Shown here: positions 39,475-52,813 of the stretch, in pieces
How positions within the stretch are numbered: the first letter of the stretch is position 1
Layout of the letters: each line of letters starts with the position of its first letter
DNA from: Setaria digitata
Taxonomy: Eukaryota; Nematoda; Chromadorea; Rhabditida; Setariidae
Assembly: GCA_003640385.1 (NCBI GenBank)
Contig: RCAB01000337.1
Coordinates: forward strand, 1-64,000
Direction: 5' to 3'
Length of the DNA stretch: 64,000 bases
Position numbers and translations under genes: made by a program
Notes under the pieces: generated by a model
What the model saw: the letters and a program-made list of their open reading frames with translations, nothing else
Told to the model about the DNA's origin: nothing
The model's database searches: none

Positions 39475-42400
39475 CTACCAGAAAAGTGATCAAACATATC
39501 GTTAATGAAAATTTATTCAGCTGAAATGCAAAGCGGCACAGAATTTCATTTTTAAAGTCATTTCAAATTAATTATGACTTTTCGATAATGTCATATCATA
39601 GTGAAAGCGACAAAAGAATGAAAATTGCAATAGCATCAGTAGTATTTCTGAGTAAATAAGAATAAACTATCTTCAGTGAACGAATCGTCAAAATAGCAGT
39701 CAAGTGCGAAAGCTTACCTGATCCAATGAATTGTGCTACTTTTTCTTTATCTTTTCATTTTTTCAAATCTATGAGTTATGAGATCGAATTTAAGAATTTA
39801 TCGAAATCAGGAAGGATGTGTATGAGAAAATTAAGTAGAGCATTGTTGCTTGCGATGTTTAACAACTATTTTGATTTTTAAAAGAAAAGAATAAAAAACT
39901 TAGTGAAAATGATGATGACATTATGAAAATGACAGTGGGAAGTGACAAGTTCCCGATTGTCAATTTACTTTTTTTTTTGTTGAAAAGTTAGGAATGTGAA
40001 CAGTTTTTGAAACAGTTGTCTTCATTTTCAAATTAATAGCAGTAATTTTTTATGAAAGAAGCCTAATTTATGCAGTTGAACTTCAAAAACCAATAATGAA
40101 TTTAAATATTAGCAAGTTTTTTCTAGTTCTTGGCTGCATATTTCGTAATCTGAATTTAATTATGCCAGGTTGAATCTTTGAATCGTGAGGTCATTATCGC
40201 TTCTTTCTTATCAATTTTCTAGCAACTTAACATCGTTTGATAAGTTTCATTCCTGCTTTATTATGCGATAAATTCTATTTTCCTACAATAACACCAATGT
40301 GTTTGCTCGAAAACTTCCCATCTTTAATCAAATGTAATGATTCAAATAGAAGCGTAAACCGCAACATATCTTGGAAAATTCAATGCAGAGCATTTTCTAC
40401 CGAAAAAGACTAAATTGACGATGTAAGCTGCAAAAGATATATTTCAATTCATTTCATAGCTAATTATAATACAATTTTGATTTAAATATTGAATATGACT
40501 TGAAAAATTTAGGCTATGAGAAGGATGGAATTCTTACAATATAAAAAAAGAAGATTTTTGATTTACAAATAATTTTCGAAAAAAAGGAAACTTACTAATG
40601 AATTTCGACCAACTGAAACAATGAAGGATGTAATGAAGTCATCCATAAATAGATGATACCATGAGCCCAAATATGACAAACAATTAGAATGGCTAACTAA
40701 CCGAGAAGAGTTAGTTGACTAAGATATGTCTGATTATCAAAATGTCGACTTTTAGAAACTACCCAGAACTGATTTTAGGTCGACATACTTGGGGGGGGGG
40801 GGAGGAGGGGATGGAAGAGGTTTTATAGACGGCGGTTTCAGCCGGTATTTATTTTGCATTGCTATTATAGGATTTACATAAGATTTTCGGGTAAATTAAA
40901 CGACATCTCGATGTCCTTGAATTATCTCTTTCCTATTTATGCAATAATAAGCATTCGGAATATATGTATCGTTGAATCGTTTTCCTTCCTAGTTCCATTC
41001 CACTGGATACTTGGATATCTCTTGTAGTTCAACCCTTATTTATTTGTGTACAAATATTTCCATCCTATTCTTGTCATTTTACAATTTTTTGCCATTTAAT
41101 CTATTCAAGAAAAAAAAAAGGAAAAATAATCTTACCTTATTGAAATGTCCTTAATACGTAACACTAATAACAATTTTAAATTCATTTATGTGTCACCATG
41201 CTACGATTGCCGCGTTGGTTTAACTTCTAGATATGAAACTGGCATATTTTGTAATTGTTTGCTATATTATAATATACTGCATTACTGCTACATATGATAC
41301 TGTGATTTCAGTTATTATTGTGTTATTCTTTTTATAATTTTATTTTAGAAAGAGGATATCTGAGAGGATTAGTGATTTTAATGTGTAATTCCAATATGGT
41401 TGTTATTTGAGGTAATTTTGGCATTCATCATCATAACAGCATTTTAATTAATTTAAGTGATTTGATACTTGATATTTTATTAGACAATAATCATTAGTCA
41501 AATTTGAAATGCATTTTCATGCTTTTGCATCAATAATGACTTGAATCAAACCCAGAGTAAATAAATAGTCTTTTCATTGAAATATTTCTGAAAATACTGC
41601 CGATGTAGTGATTGCTAGTAGAGATTTATTAAATTTCAAAAAATAATAATAATAAATAAATAAATAAAAATTTTAGCAAAACAAATTTTCAGATGGATTT
41701 TTCAATTTTTCAATTTATCCTTGATTTTTTGCAATTATAAAGAAACTGATTTTGTTGCAAAAACAATTATATGCCTTGAATTATTATAACTCCAACGATT
41801 AGTGATTTCAATTTGAAATGTAAGACTAAAAGTTTAAAAAAATTTTAAGAATCAGGACAAAAATTGACCAATTTAACATAGTGGAAAGAACTTAAGAGGA
41901 AAAAAGATCTGAAAGCATTTTGCAATAATAATGCCGATATTTGCATCATCCTGACCTAATTTATCTTATTACGTTCTCTGTTATCAACGCTTATTTTATA
42001 TCTATATCTACCATTTTAAGTTAGCATAAAGTCTAGAAAGAAAATTTTAATATAATTAAAAATCTTTCAGAAAGCATCTTATGGCCAGAAGTTTGTTATT
42101 ACGGAGTTATGATAATTTAGAATAGCACACTTTTGTCCTTATCAATCCCATATTCAATTTTGAAATTAAAAGCTATCGCAACTGAACAAATCTTTGATGA
42201 GGGAAAATATTGTGCTAAAAGGCAGTAAGGCATGAGAAAATCAAAAAAAAACAAATTCAACCAGTAATATATCATTTTTCATAATAAAACATATTGGAGC
42301 ACAATTATAAGTGTGATACGTAATGTTTCACTCTCATCGTTTTTTTTTTCTTCTTTTTTTTTCAAAATTGTCAAAATAAATTTCATATTGATTTCAAGAA

Positions 42401-44237
42401 TCAATCCAGGTGACCTCATCATGTTTGTTATTTAGCTTATTTTCTTTCATATGAAGCATTAATTTCATTCATAATGATGTTATAAGTGATGTGTTGATGA
42501 ATATCCCTTCATTTTTGTGTCTTTTTGAATATGTATTAGTAAACTATAAATCTAATGGTTTTCAAAAATATATTCTTTGTAGTGGTTTACATCAGCTGAT
42601 GAAATAGTTAAAAATTTTTATTGCTTGACCAAACTGTCATTGAATTTAAACAGTTCATATAGGCTCCATCATTCAAAATTATAACGTGAAATTAAACACT
42701 ATGGTTTTTTTTTCTTCAAGAAATTCTAACAAATCTGTCGATTAATAACTACTGAGAAAATTAGTTGGGTTAGTGTTTAGTTAAAATAAAAAAAAAATTT
42801 GCTTATTATTTCAAAATATAGTTAAATTATAGTTGTTTAAAATGATGACTGCTTTCGGAATAATCCTAGATATCTTACGAAGCTAATGTGATAAACTTTG
42901 TTTGTATCCCAGCAACTTAACAAAAAGGAATAAAATCCTTAATTACCACTTACTTTTAATCATGATTAAATAATTTCAGTATTGTAACCAGTTTTTTTCT
43001 TCCAAAAATAAAAAATTTAAATAATTACTCTTAAAATCATTAACAAAAGCCGTCAAACAATGATATACAATAAGACTAGGAATTCAATAGGGATGAGTTA
43101 CCGATTCTTTATTGATAACAATATAGTATCATATTTGATTTCCTTATCATTGAAATGACGCTATATACAAACAAAGACTTCATCCTATCATTTCAGCATA
43201 CTAATTCATACACTAACACAGATGAGCGGTTTGGGAATATTAAAGAGTAGTGCTTTGATAAAATGACAGACAAGGAACAATATCATCTATTCGTCAAATT
43301 ACTGATATTTATTTGAAAACTAGTAAATCACTGCTTAAACACTTGCCAACTAGCATCAAGGTAGAAACAGAATCAAAGATTACTGAGAAACAACCCATAA
43401 TTTCTTATCCACTAGAAGGTGAGAATTTTGAATTGCCTGTAACTAATTCATTAAAGTTGAAATGTTAGGTACTTTCTAAACTAGTTAAGAAAAGGCCGAA
43501 ACAGAGAATGTCCAATTTTGGGTGTAAATTATTAGCTTCATCAACGAATATAGAAGACGATATCAATGTATCTCAGGACATCGTAGTATAAAACAGAATA
43601 ATTCGATGTGTAAGACTACTGCAATGAATAGAGTTTTTACCTAACCAATATGATAAATAATATCATTTTATTTGATGCAATCGCTACAAACTTTAAAAGA
43701 AACATGTAAGATGAAAAACTTACTGTGGATTAAAATTTGAAATTCTCTTTCTTCTGTCTCATAAATTTCTTCGGGCTAATAGAAGAGATAGCTTCATATT
43801 CCCAAGTATTTCCATTTACAGAGCTCAGTAAATGTAGTGACATGTTCATTTCTAAATATTTTTATGCCATCTTTCAGATGCAAATTATTGAGATGCAATG
43901 GAAAATTGTAATTTATGGTTTACAAAATTGTGACAGTTTGAAAAACAAATGATTAAATGATTTTCGGTTTCGGAAGATTTAATTATTCAACAAAAATAAT
44001 ATAAAAATTGAAAGATGCACAAAGCTCGAAAGAGTTCTTGAATCGAAATATCGGAACATAAAAAATGCTTAAGGAATGAGTAAGACAGGATGCGGAACAT
44101 AAAAATGGATGTTTATTAAGCATTAATTAATTCATCTTAAAGAATAAATTAGATTAAACTGAACTAAACCAATCTTGGCACAGCTAAATATGCAATCAAG
44201 TAATTAAGAAGTAAACTATATGTTATGTGTGCAATAA
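39475..44237. other. Interval holding the missing 5' exon(s) of the C6 gene; otherwise no gene seen
   Basis: About 4.8 kb of AT-rich DNA. I looked on the minus strand for a signal peptide exon ending in phase 1 and found none that convinces (a short Leu-rich frame near 41180-41130 ends in phase 2). A G12 run lies at 40791-40802. Confidence 0.45.
40791..40810. repeat. G-run (G12, then AGGAGGGG)
   Basis: Twelve consecutive G followed by AGGAGGGG, exceptional in DNA this AT-rich. It could support a G-quadruplex on the plus strand, or be a sequencing or assembly problem site. Confidence 0.85.
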
Positions 44238-46781
44238 TTATGAGAAACCACTAATTATACGAACAACAGGATCAGCTTTGGATGATGTTAACACCAGTCG
44301 TTGACAACTTGATGGGAAACGATCGAGGGAATCAGAAAGGATATGCCAATCATAGATGTCCGAAGCATGCCATGTAACATATTGTGAAATTAATGCAAGC
44401 GCAGAATCTGCTTCTCGTCTTTCGCAGCTTCCTTTCACTATCACTATAAACTTCATATGAAGTTTAACTAAAACTCTAAACTGATAAAATAGAAGCATAA
44501 ATGATAGTTACGAGCCACGTTTGATGGAACAAACTTGTTCCATCTATCATGCGATAATTATCTTTTCCACTTATCAACCAAAACTGTTTAATCTCACTCT
44601 TAAATGAGACGTCCCACATGGGATTCCATGTAAATGCCAGTGATGTGATACGAATAGAACTTTTTTTTTGTATTTTTTTTACACTTACATTCTTCACATT
44701 GCAAATAACATGACTGGAAAGCGCAGAGTAGACCAAGTTCCAATTCATATTTGCTAATTTCTTTCTTAGTGAAGACCTGAAAATGACTAGAAATAAGTAT
44801 GAATAGAAAAAAAAAAAGTAAATAAGTATGAAATATACTCCTCGATTTTTTGTACAGTTTTAATTGATGAAATCTCATACTGTAAAAAAGTGTTAGGACC
44901 TTTTTGCATCAACAGAAATGTTCTACAGAAACTAATTTAAAAAAAGGAAAAAAAAAGGTTTTCGAAATAAACATTCTTTAAAAAATAAAAATTTGATTCA
45001 AAACTAGGAACTGAAGTTAGCAAATAATACAAATGATATTTTTCCACTTCAAGTATGTCAGCGTAATTTCAAAAGCACTGTAAAGAGGCAACCATTAATG
45101 AATTACAGTAAAAAGAAAAAGCTAAGTTCTAAAATTATTCGCCTTTCCAGGAAATGCTCGTTCTCTCTTCTCGATATTCTTTAACGCTTCCATGTGGCAT
45201 GTCTGATCACATTTTAGAAATGTTAGAGGTTCCGTCTTTTCCAAGCAGTTCCGGGCTTCCAGAAAATGATGCTTTTTGAAGCGACAAAGAAAGTTAGACG
45301 GTGAAAACACTCGAACTGCAGACTGAAAATTTCCGTGAAAGAAACAACTTTCTAGCAAAACTAAATTAAAGCACGAATCTGAATTCAGGTATCATTTGAA
45401 AAATATCAGATGAGTTTTCCAAAATATGAACTGTATCAGAGGAGTGACGAAAAAACTTCAATATAAGGAATACACTTTATAGATGGAAATTTGAACTAAA
45501 TTATAAAAATGTTCTTAGTAAAATCTTTTCTTAGTGTTTCCATCCGTATTAAAATGATACACTCTACCTTATTTAATTAAAATTAAAGGCTCACAATTAT
45601 CCAGTTGTTCAAAATTCAAAAATAATTTTTTCTCACAAGGTAAAGAAGGAATTATTTACCTTCCCAATTATTCATAAAGGTTAAATTTCCATCATCTTCG
45701 ATCTATCATAAGATAGTACCTTTTTATTTACCTTATTTGAAACGCTCAACATATGCTAGAAGTTTAAAAGTACCACACTGATACCGTGAACTTCAGATAT
45801 TACTAGAGTCATTAGTTCACTTCGAAAAAAAAATGTATACTAATCCTACAAGTGGAGAAAACGCATGATAACTGTCTCATAAACTTCTTGATTTTCCCAG
45901 CACCTCAGAATTTCACTTATGTCAAAATCGTATATTGAAGTTCAAATAAATGAGTTATTCACACGTAGGAATCAGAAGGAGTACATGTCTATCGGTTGGT
46001 TATTACGAAATTTTAAGATTAGAACGAATAATTCTGGATTCCACCTTAAATTCATAAATATTGGATGAAAAATAAAGTGGAAACTAGCCTGATCATTGCA
46101 TTCATTAATGTAGCACTGAGTACGTTGTTCCGATATGTTGCAATAAGTAGTGAAACCGACGCGATCCAATACAGCAGGATGTAAAGGGAAATCGTAAAAA
46201 TCAGTGGTACTTAAGTTGAATTCATGTTCAAATACACTCTTCCACTCATTATTGCAATCCTGACACAAGTAAATAAAGTAATCAAAATTCTTATTATAAT
46301 TATAATGTAAAGATTCTATTACGGTCCTTAAGAAGTGATGTTGTTTTAAATTAATTAAGAATAAAATCGCCCATTCATATTCCGTAATTAAATATATGGA
46401 TTAGTAACACAAGTAAACAAAGTAATCAAAATTCTGCACATTTCATAATGTAAATCTTCCACAAATAGATTCCACGTCTTAAGATCAGGTGAACAAACTT
46501 AAAGTGATAGCATCAACGATGATTCCATCATACATCATCATTAAACCATAATTCTGTTACTAGTGATCCAAATAGCCCCATTCAGTGAAAATCAATCGAA
46601 ATGATTACAAAGTCACCTGAAAGCATGTAGCATCGGTGGAATTCACCTCGGAAACATACATGAAGTCTCGTTTCCATCGAAGTTGACTGCCAAGTTTGAA
46701 CTGGCCAATAAAAACAGTAATGGTAATAAAGAGACAGCTGAATGGCAATATACAAAACTGCAAATTAATAATACTCATCAT
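44238..46781 (-). CDS. Secreted cysteine-rich protein, CPG4-like
   Basis: Five phase-compatible minus-strand exons: 46617-46781, 46089-46259, 45143-45322, 44689-44776, 44238-44467; about 277 residues. It opens with a signal peptide ([20 protein letters not shown]). The mature part shows Cys spacing such as [37 protein letters not shown] and [13 protein letters not shown], ending with a segment containing [12 protein letters not shown] and SSCQRLVL. This arrangement resembles the chondroitin-proteoglycan-4 type domain of nematode secreted proteins; that assignment is from memory and is tentative. Introns after 46089 and 45143 start with GC rather than GT, yet are the only joins found that keep the frame. 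The join from 44689 to 44467 uses canonical sites; an alternative small exon near 44510-44560 is possible. No transmembrane segment after the signal peptide is obvious. Confidence 0.55.
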
Positions 46782-47518
46782 GAGTGTAACATTTACCACC
46801 CAACAAATTGCTTCCTTCCTCCCGCGTCCCTACTTGTACCAATATAGGTCAACCAACAACCCTAAGATTCCCCGAATGACATCCTTCCAGACCCCTTCTT
46901 CTCATTCGTAACCACTTCAGTGGAAACATCCATCAGTGTCTTGTTCTTTACTCGTTCCATATAAAGCAGAGACGATGAACACTTAAAATTTCATCACTGC
47001 AACGGGCAGACGACAGTACCCAAATATATAATTAATTTATGATGATATTTAATAACAATGGAATACACCCCACACACCTCCAGAAGCACCAAACTTGCCA
47101 AAGAAATATTTTAAATCAAGATGGACCAGAGATAGGTCATCACAGGCTAGACTAATTTTGACGGAACAAGAATGTGCAGTTGAAATTTAGACCATTTCAG
47201 TGCCCAGTATGCGAAGCCAATGCTAAAGAACTCACGGCTAACCGAATTTAATGAATGCCCCATTTAATTCTTTTTTATAATGTTATCTAAAACACAACCC
47301 TTACTCGGACAACAGTTTTTTAAGCTATTATCCTCCCAGCATTCCTTGGTTAGAAAAAAAAGACCTTTAATCTCAACCGTCAAACACATTTCCACAAAAA
47401 AGAATTTTTGAAGACCCAAAATAATTTTTATCGACAATTAAATACTTCATTTACAATTAATACAGTTCAGTATCCTACATTAATTAAGAACACATGAGAA
47501 GCAGATATCCTGAACCAG
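46782..47518. other. Spacer between NDUFA12 and the CPG4-like gene
   Basis: About 740 bp between the NDUFA12 stop and the next ATG on the same strand. No coding frame recognised. Length is compatible with either separate promoters or an intercistronic region. Confidence 0.5.
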
Positions 47519-48460
47519 CTATTGCGTTTCTTTAAATTTCGGGTTCCATAACGAGAGTTTTTGTCTTGTTGTCGAATAAGGATAATACTTCCGGTCTCTA
47601 AAAATAAATTTCTGCACGACTAATTCAAAATAACATTAAATTCTTTCCACATCATGTTAAAGTAACAAATAATATTAATCTGAAATAGTGGACTGAAAAA
47701 AGATTGATAACACTTCTTAAACTTACTCCAACAAGGTTAAGGTCTCTTCATGATCCAACATCCACTTTCTCTGCTTTGGAGGATTCTGAACAGGCGTTTC
47801 ATCAGTGATATGATGCAACCACATATGCCTATTAAGATAAAAACTTTGCAAACAAGCATACTGACGAAAACTTGATTCTGCAAGAGTAACCTTACCAGAA
47901 ACAGACAAAATGAAACTCACCATTCAGCAGGAATCTGAGAAGCGTCGTATTCAAGCCAAACATGTTCTGGATATTCAACCCAACGATTCCGAGGCATGAA
48001 GTAAGAATTATCCTTGAAAACACATAAGAAGTTTACAACTCAACAATGACTTAGCAACTCAATTTAAATTCAAAAAGAAGTAAAAACTGTAGAAAATGAT
48101 TCCACTAACTTCATAATATTTATTGCCGAATTTGTCTTCTCCCATGAAAGTCCCAATTCTCGTTTCATCCATTCTGATATAAATGAAGCATGTAAGGAAG
48201 TGAACAGAAGTCGATAAAAACCATAAATCAAACAGAAGATAAACATGCACAGGAGCTGCAGAATTCCCCACTTTTTCACAGTATAAAGCATTACAAATGA
48301 GGTCTATCACTCTGTTCATAACACCATTCTAATTGGTAAAACATTTTACATATGCTTACAAATAGCGTTTCTTCATGAAACCAATCCAGCCACCACAGCC
48401 TTTGACGATTTGAAAGAATTTCGTCCATACTCGCAAACCAAGAATTTCTTTCAGGCTCAT
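47519..48460 (-). CDS. NDUFA12: NADH:ubiquinone oxidoreductase subunit NDUFA12 (B17.2)
   Basis: Accessory subunit of mitochondrial complex I, on the matrix side near the peripheral arm. Five phase-compatible exons: 48360-48460, 48110-48173, 47921-48012, 47727-47828, 47519-47597; 145 residues, the usual family length. The N-terminus is MSLKEILGLRVWTKFFQIVK. The conserved core reads TRIGTFMGEDKFGNKYYE, then DNSYFMPRNRWVEY, SQIPAEWHMWLHHITDE (family: PPEWHRWLHSMTDD), and the end carries YYPYSTTRQKLSLWNP (family: YVPYSTTRKKIQEW). The ATG lies just after a TTTCAAG sequence. Minus-strand neighbours p47 upstream and the CPG4-like gene downstream are each about 0.7 kb away. Confidence 0.93.
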
Positions 48461-49148
48461 TAGATCTTGAAATTAAAAAGAAGATATACACGAGTCGCTG
48501 AAACAAAATAAGATAACAAATACCTTGCCCTAGAAATTATGTGGATCAGTTGAAAATTAAAGAGAAAATCACTCGTCCAGCAAAATGTACAGTTGTCAAA
48601 ATCTCTACTCTAGTTCTGGTAGCAAGTTCAAGAACTCCCACTTCAAAATAAAAGATGCCACAAAAAGGCAGAGGGCCATACAGCACGTTACCTATGAAGT
48701 ACTATGACTCCACTATTTAATACCAACCATTTACTGATGGACTACTAAATATAAGGCGGAATTTTGTAAGAAATTTCATGACATCAAACTACTTATGACT
48801 AAATATTCTATTCTATTTCTTCCTTAATGTTCTCTAAGAGTAAGCATTTCGGTAATAATAAATAAGCCTTTAAACAAAAATTCTAAAATAAGCTACAAAA
48901 AGTATGGAAATCCAGTAAGATGAACACCGTCACAAAATGAAAGTATTTTATTTTTAGTCCTTTAATACAACAATTTAGATCATTTTCAGAAGAAGAGGAA
49001 AACAGAAACATCCAGAAATATTATTCTTCGAGCGAATAAAATTCCTCTATCTGCGGTAAAGTGACAACTGAAATGTCACTGTGCAAAAAATACCTTGCTT
49101 TCCAAAGAATGAGGAAAAGAGAATAAAATGAATTGTACAAAACCTCAA
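48461..49148. other. Spacer between p47 and NDUFA12
   Basis: About 690 bp after the p47 stop on the same strand. No coding-like frame was found; a TTTCAAG lies just before the NDUFA12 ATG and could serve as an acceptor. Confidence 0.5.
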
Positions 49149-51836
49149 CTACACAAGTTTCGCAACAATAACAGCATTCAGTAAACCTGCTTCTTTCAGA
49201 GATGTGTTTTCTTGTTCAATCACTTTATTCGGGAACGTTGTCATTAAACTGAATGGTTGAAAGGCATAAACTGGTGCAGCCCTAAAAATATTGCAATATT
49301 TGGTGTCTGTACTCAGCTGTAACACTACTACGCAGTTCGTAGTCAAAAGGAATAAATGAAAATGAATATGCAGAAACGTTTAAAGGTCATCATTAGTACT
49401 TACATTATGAGGAAACTTCGGACATCTCCGACTGTATGATTATGATTGAACCGACCAATAACCCGTCCTCCAGTCGGTAGTCGAATTTGCACATTCGTTG
49501 TAGGCTCTCCATCAACTAGTTTTACTGCTTCCTGTGCTTTCTTGACGCAGTCGGAATCTAAAATCATCAAAACCTAATTACATTTAAAACACGGCGTATC
49601 CCTCATGCAGCGACAAATGTATTGCATAAACGAATTTGCTCCCAGGATATATGCATCTTAAGAGAGAAGGAAGTCTACATAAAGTAACTCATTGTTGGTA
49701 CTCTTCACCAAAACTACAAGTATTCAGACAGGAACAGTGTAGAAAGAATGGCTTTAAATTCTTCATAAAGAAAATATGAGCACAGCTTACCTATGTCAAC
49801 ATTTTTCGCCGAACCAGCACCATTACCTGTTTTATCTTCTAAATTTTCTGCAGAAACAACAATGGGAACTATTTCACCTAGCCTTTGTCCTTGTCCACTG
49901 AATGGTTTAGGTTTAACTACATACGGCTGAAGTCGACGTTCCATTCGGATGTCGATAGTCTTGCCTGGATATTGTCGTATTATTTCGTTTGGAATGCGTC
50001 TAAACAACAGCACACATGAATGCAAGGAAAACATTTCCACACACTCCAAGGGTAAAAATCTATTTATGAAAGCAAACCATTATGAAATGCATCAAAAGAT
50101 CATTTAACGAACCCTTGCTGTCAGTACAACTATGTGTCTGATATTCGCTATTTAAAAAGATATACAACTTCATTAGCCATTTTCTTCATCCAATTCTTCA
50201 GCTGATTTAGTTATTAATGGTTAGAATACCTTCATCTCAATTAACTAGAAGCTGAGCAGTTTCCGCCACTCACCTACGACATAAAGTCGTGTCTTTTCAT
50301 ATGTGAAGCAACACATTTTATGGATCAAGAAAGTCGAAATCAATTTAAAGTCTCCCATTATCGCAAAATTCAGCGCATTCCTCAAAAGGCACAATTGCTG
50401 CTTTTGCTCAAGGTTAGGTATGGTAATGCTCCAGTTTTCAAAAAGCGGCGGAAATATATCAGGATCTAACGAAAAGTATTGCAAATTGTACCCTCATCAT
50501 TCTAAACTTTTCGGAGGCAAAAAATTGTAACACTTGAGAAAATTATTTGTTCCAGTTGAAAATTACCCTTGGCTAATCGACTGCAGAAAAGAATGATTTG
50601 GAGAGTCGCTGTACAACCGAAGTGGGCCATCATCAACAGTAAATCCATTCTCCCACATGATAAGTGTCACTTCTTGCTGAAATATGTAAAAAAATTGGCT
50701 TCTATCATTTTAGAGAACAAATTAAGTCCAAAAAACCTCATTAACAAAGAACCATCGAATTATGATTACTGAATCGGAAGAAGCCGCAGACTCGACCAAT
50801 TGGGACGGCTGTACAGCATCCCCCAAACGATATCCTTTACCGTGCGATGCAAACTTCACTGCATCATGAGTTCCAAGTCTAGCACTCTCCTCTGGTGTTA
50901 GCGACTCAGCACCATGTGCACGAGCTGAACTGAAGAACTGTGACACGATATCCTCATTACGCGAATTATCTGTTCCCAGTACTAAACTTCCACTGAAATA
51001 AGTTTAAAAAGATAACACAATGCAATTTACTCACATTAATTTGTACCACTGTCTACAAAATCTTGTCAGATTCCTTCTTTCACCTTTTTTTCTTGGGTAG
51101 AGTTCGAGTTTAATAAAGTCTGAAACCATTCTTATCCATTCTCAAACGGTTAACGAAAACCAGAAAACATGAAGTGCAATATTCTTACATGAATTTTTCG
51201 GCGAAAAGCTTAAAACAAATCAAATCCACCTATGTTCGCTGCCGCCGACGAAAAACCGTTGTTGTTTCTCATCATCAGTAGACGGACTGCTACTTCGGCT
51301 CCTTGTCTTTCTACTTGACGAATGTAGAGTTGCAATCCTACAAAAATCTGCATTAACCCTAAGTATTCCTCCTCATATAACAAAAATGGTGCATGGTTAA
51401 GTTTTATTTAAAAACAATCGACTGAGAGCTTGCCAATGAGTTCCAATCTCCTTTACGCTTTCCTACTGAACTGCAATTGGGAAGCATACAACTACAAAGA
51501 AAAACATACGCTCCCGAACAATTCCAGTAAGAGCAACGAAAAGTAGTAAAATAACTTCTTCCTAAGGTTCTAGATAGGGTACCAACTGACCGTCCAAAAA
51601 GATTCTCTAATTCACTATTTTTTAATCTTTATCTATTTAAATCCCCCACTGCCTCAATATTTTGGACTATTAAAACTGGCCATGCATGTATTCAACTGCC
51701 TCGAATCCTCTACGTCATCCATTATCTCATTTCGGCCATTTTGGATGCCACAGTAATCATACCATAAAGTTATTCTTGCAAAAATATGCATTTCGAAACG
51801 TACAAAAGTGAAATGAATGACAGACCTTCGACTCAT
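49149..51836 (-). CDS. ubxn-2: p47/p37-type p97 (VCP/CDC-48) cofactor with SEP and UBX domains
   Basis: NSFL1C/p47 proteins link the AAA ATPase p97 to membrane fusion and ubiquitin substrates. Seven phase-compatible exons: 51826-51836, 51230-51337, 50770-50992, 50567-50676, 49791-49999, 49404-49557, 49149-49281; 315 residues. Motifs in order: [13 protein letters not shown] (family: GQRFYAGGSERSG); [12 protein letters not shown] and [11 protein letters not shown] domain from about 115 with [18 protein letters not shown] and RIPNEII, then [13 protein letters not shown] domain from about 235 with [20 protein letters not shown], the FPN loop in LMTTFPNK, and [13 protein letters not shown]. The first exon codes only MSR plus a split codon. 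The model has no N-terminal UBA domain, so it resembles p37 (UBXN2B) in architecture. A CCCATAG acceptor sits 7 nt before the ATG. Confidence 0.93.
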
Positions 51837-52813
51837 TGTAATGCTATGGGATAAATCTCCAGAGAAAGGCGATTCTGTGAAAGGAAAAAGCCTGAAATGT
51901 TTCCATGCGTAACATGCAGAAGACTAGTACAAAACAAATGACGGAATTCCTGCCCTCTCGTCTTCTCCTTCATTTATCACAAATCACCTCACGTAAAAAG
52001 TGAACTCCACGTCACATCCAGCACCACTTCCCAACTTGCCCACTTCCGCTCCCTTCGATGACGAATCAAATTAGCCATTCTGTCCGGGATATACCGTTGC
52101 GGATTGCAATGAAAACTTCGTCTCAGCCACAGATTCTTTTACTTGCTTCTAAGTGTCTCGTCCAATATGTGCTGAGAAGCTTGGCTCTCCTCTTATTTTG
52201 TCGTTAATTCATGCAGATTTGACATAACTCTCAATCCTAACAGTTTAATTTAAAATAGAATGATGAGGGAGCAGCATGCAACAGCTGTGTAAAGAACACG
52301 TGCGTGGAATGAGTGACTGCATGTGCGATAAAAAAAAAAAAAAGCTTTTAACTAAATTCATTAAGACAATAAAATGAAGAAAAAGTAGAAGGAAAAGACC
52401 ATAAGCATACATGACAGAAATATTTTTTTTTTATTTCATCTCCCAAAATTTATCACTCTAACGGTGTTGTGCATTTTGAGATTGTCCTATTTTAGGATTT
52501 AATTAAGAATGGCAAGTACATGTCTGTGTGCTACCAGTTTCTTTCTTTATGTGGGAAGTCTCGACATTCACTGATAAGCACTTACTAAGGTCAAGAGAAG
52601 GCTTCAGAAAAAAAAGAACAATTTTGGGAGTGTGAAATTTGAAAACTAAAGTTAACATTGTGATTCTTTTTTTTTTTTCTCTCAATTTAGACATTAAATA
52701 AGAACATCCAATTTTCTGTAATGCATGCTTATGGGAAATTATCATCAAAAAAGTTTTCTTTTTTCTTTTTTAGGATAGTTCACTGTTCGTTGAGTCGTCA
52801 TTACCTTCGCCTC
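51837..52813. other. Spacer upstream of p47
   Basis: Nearly 1 kb between the p47 ATG and the acidic terminal exon. No coding-like frame; a few poly-A/T runs. Confidence 0.5.

Noticed and set aside
41130..41185. Minus-strand Leu-rich start (MNLKLLLVLRIKD) before a GTAAG donor
   Set aside because: Considered as the missing C6 signal exon, but it ends in phase 2 while the C6 model needs phase 1, and the peptide is a poor signal sequence.
44476..44748. Coding-looking minus-strand frame with [13 protein letters not shown]
   Set aside because: It lies in an intron of the CPG4-like gene; no acceptor of the right phase with a pyrimidine tract leads into it. Kept only as a possible small alternative exon.
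50245..50484. Minus-strand 79-codon frame inside p47
   Set aside because: The SEP domain is continuous from the exon at 50567-50676 directly into 49791-49999, so this is intron.
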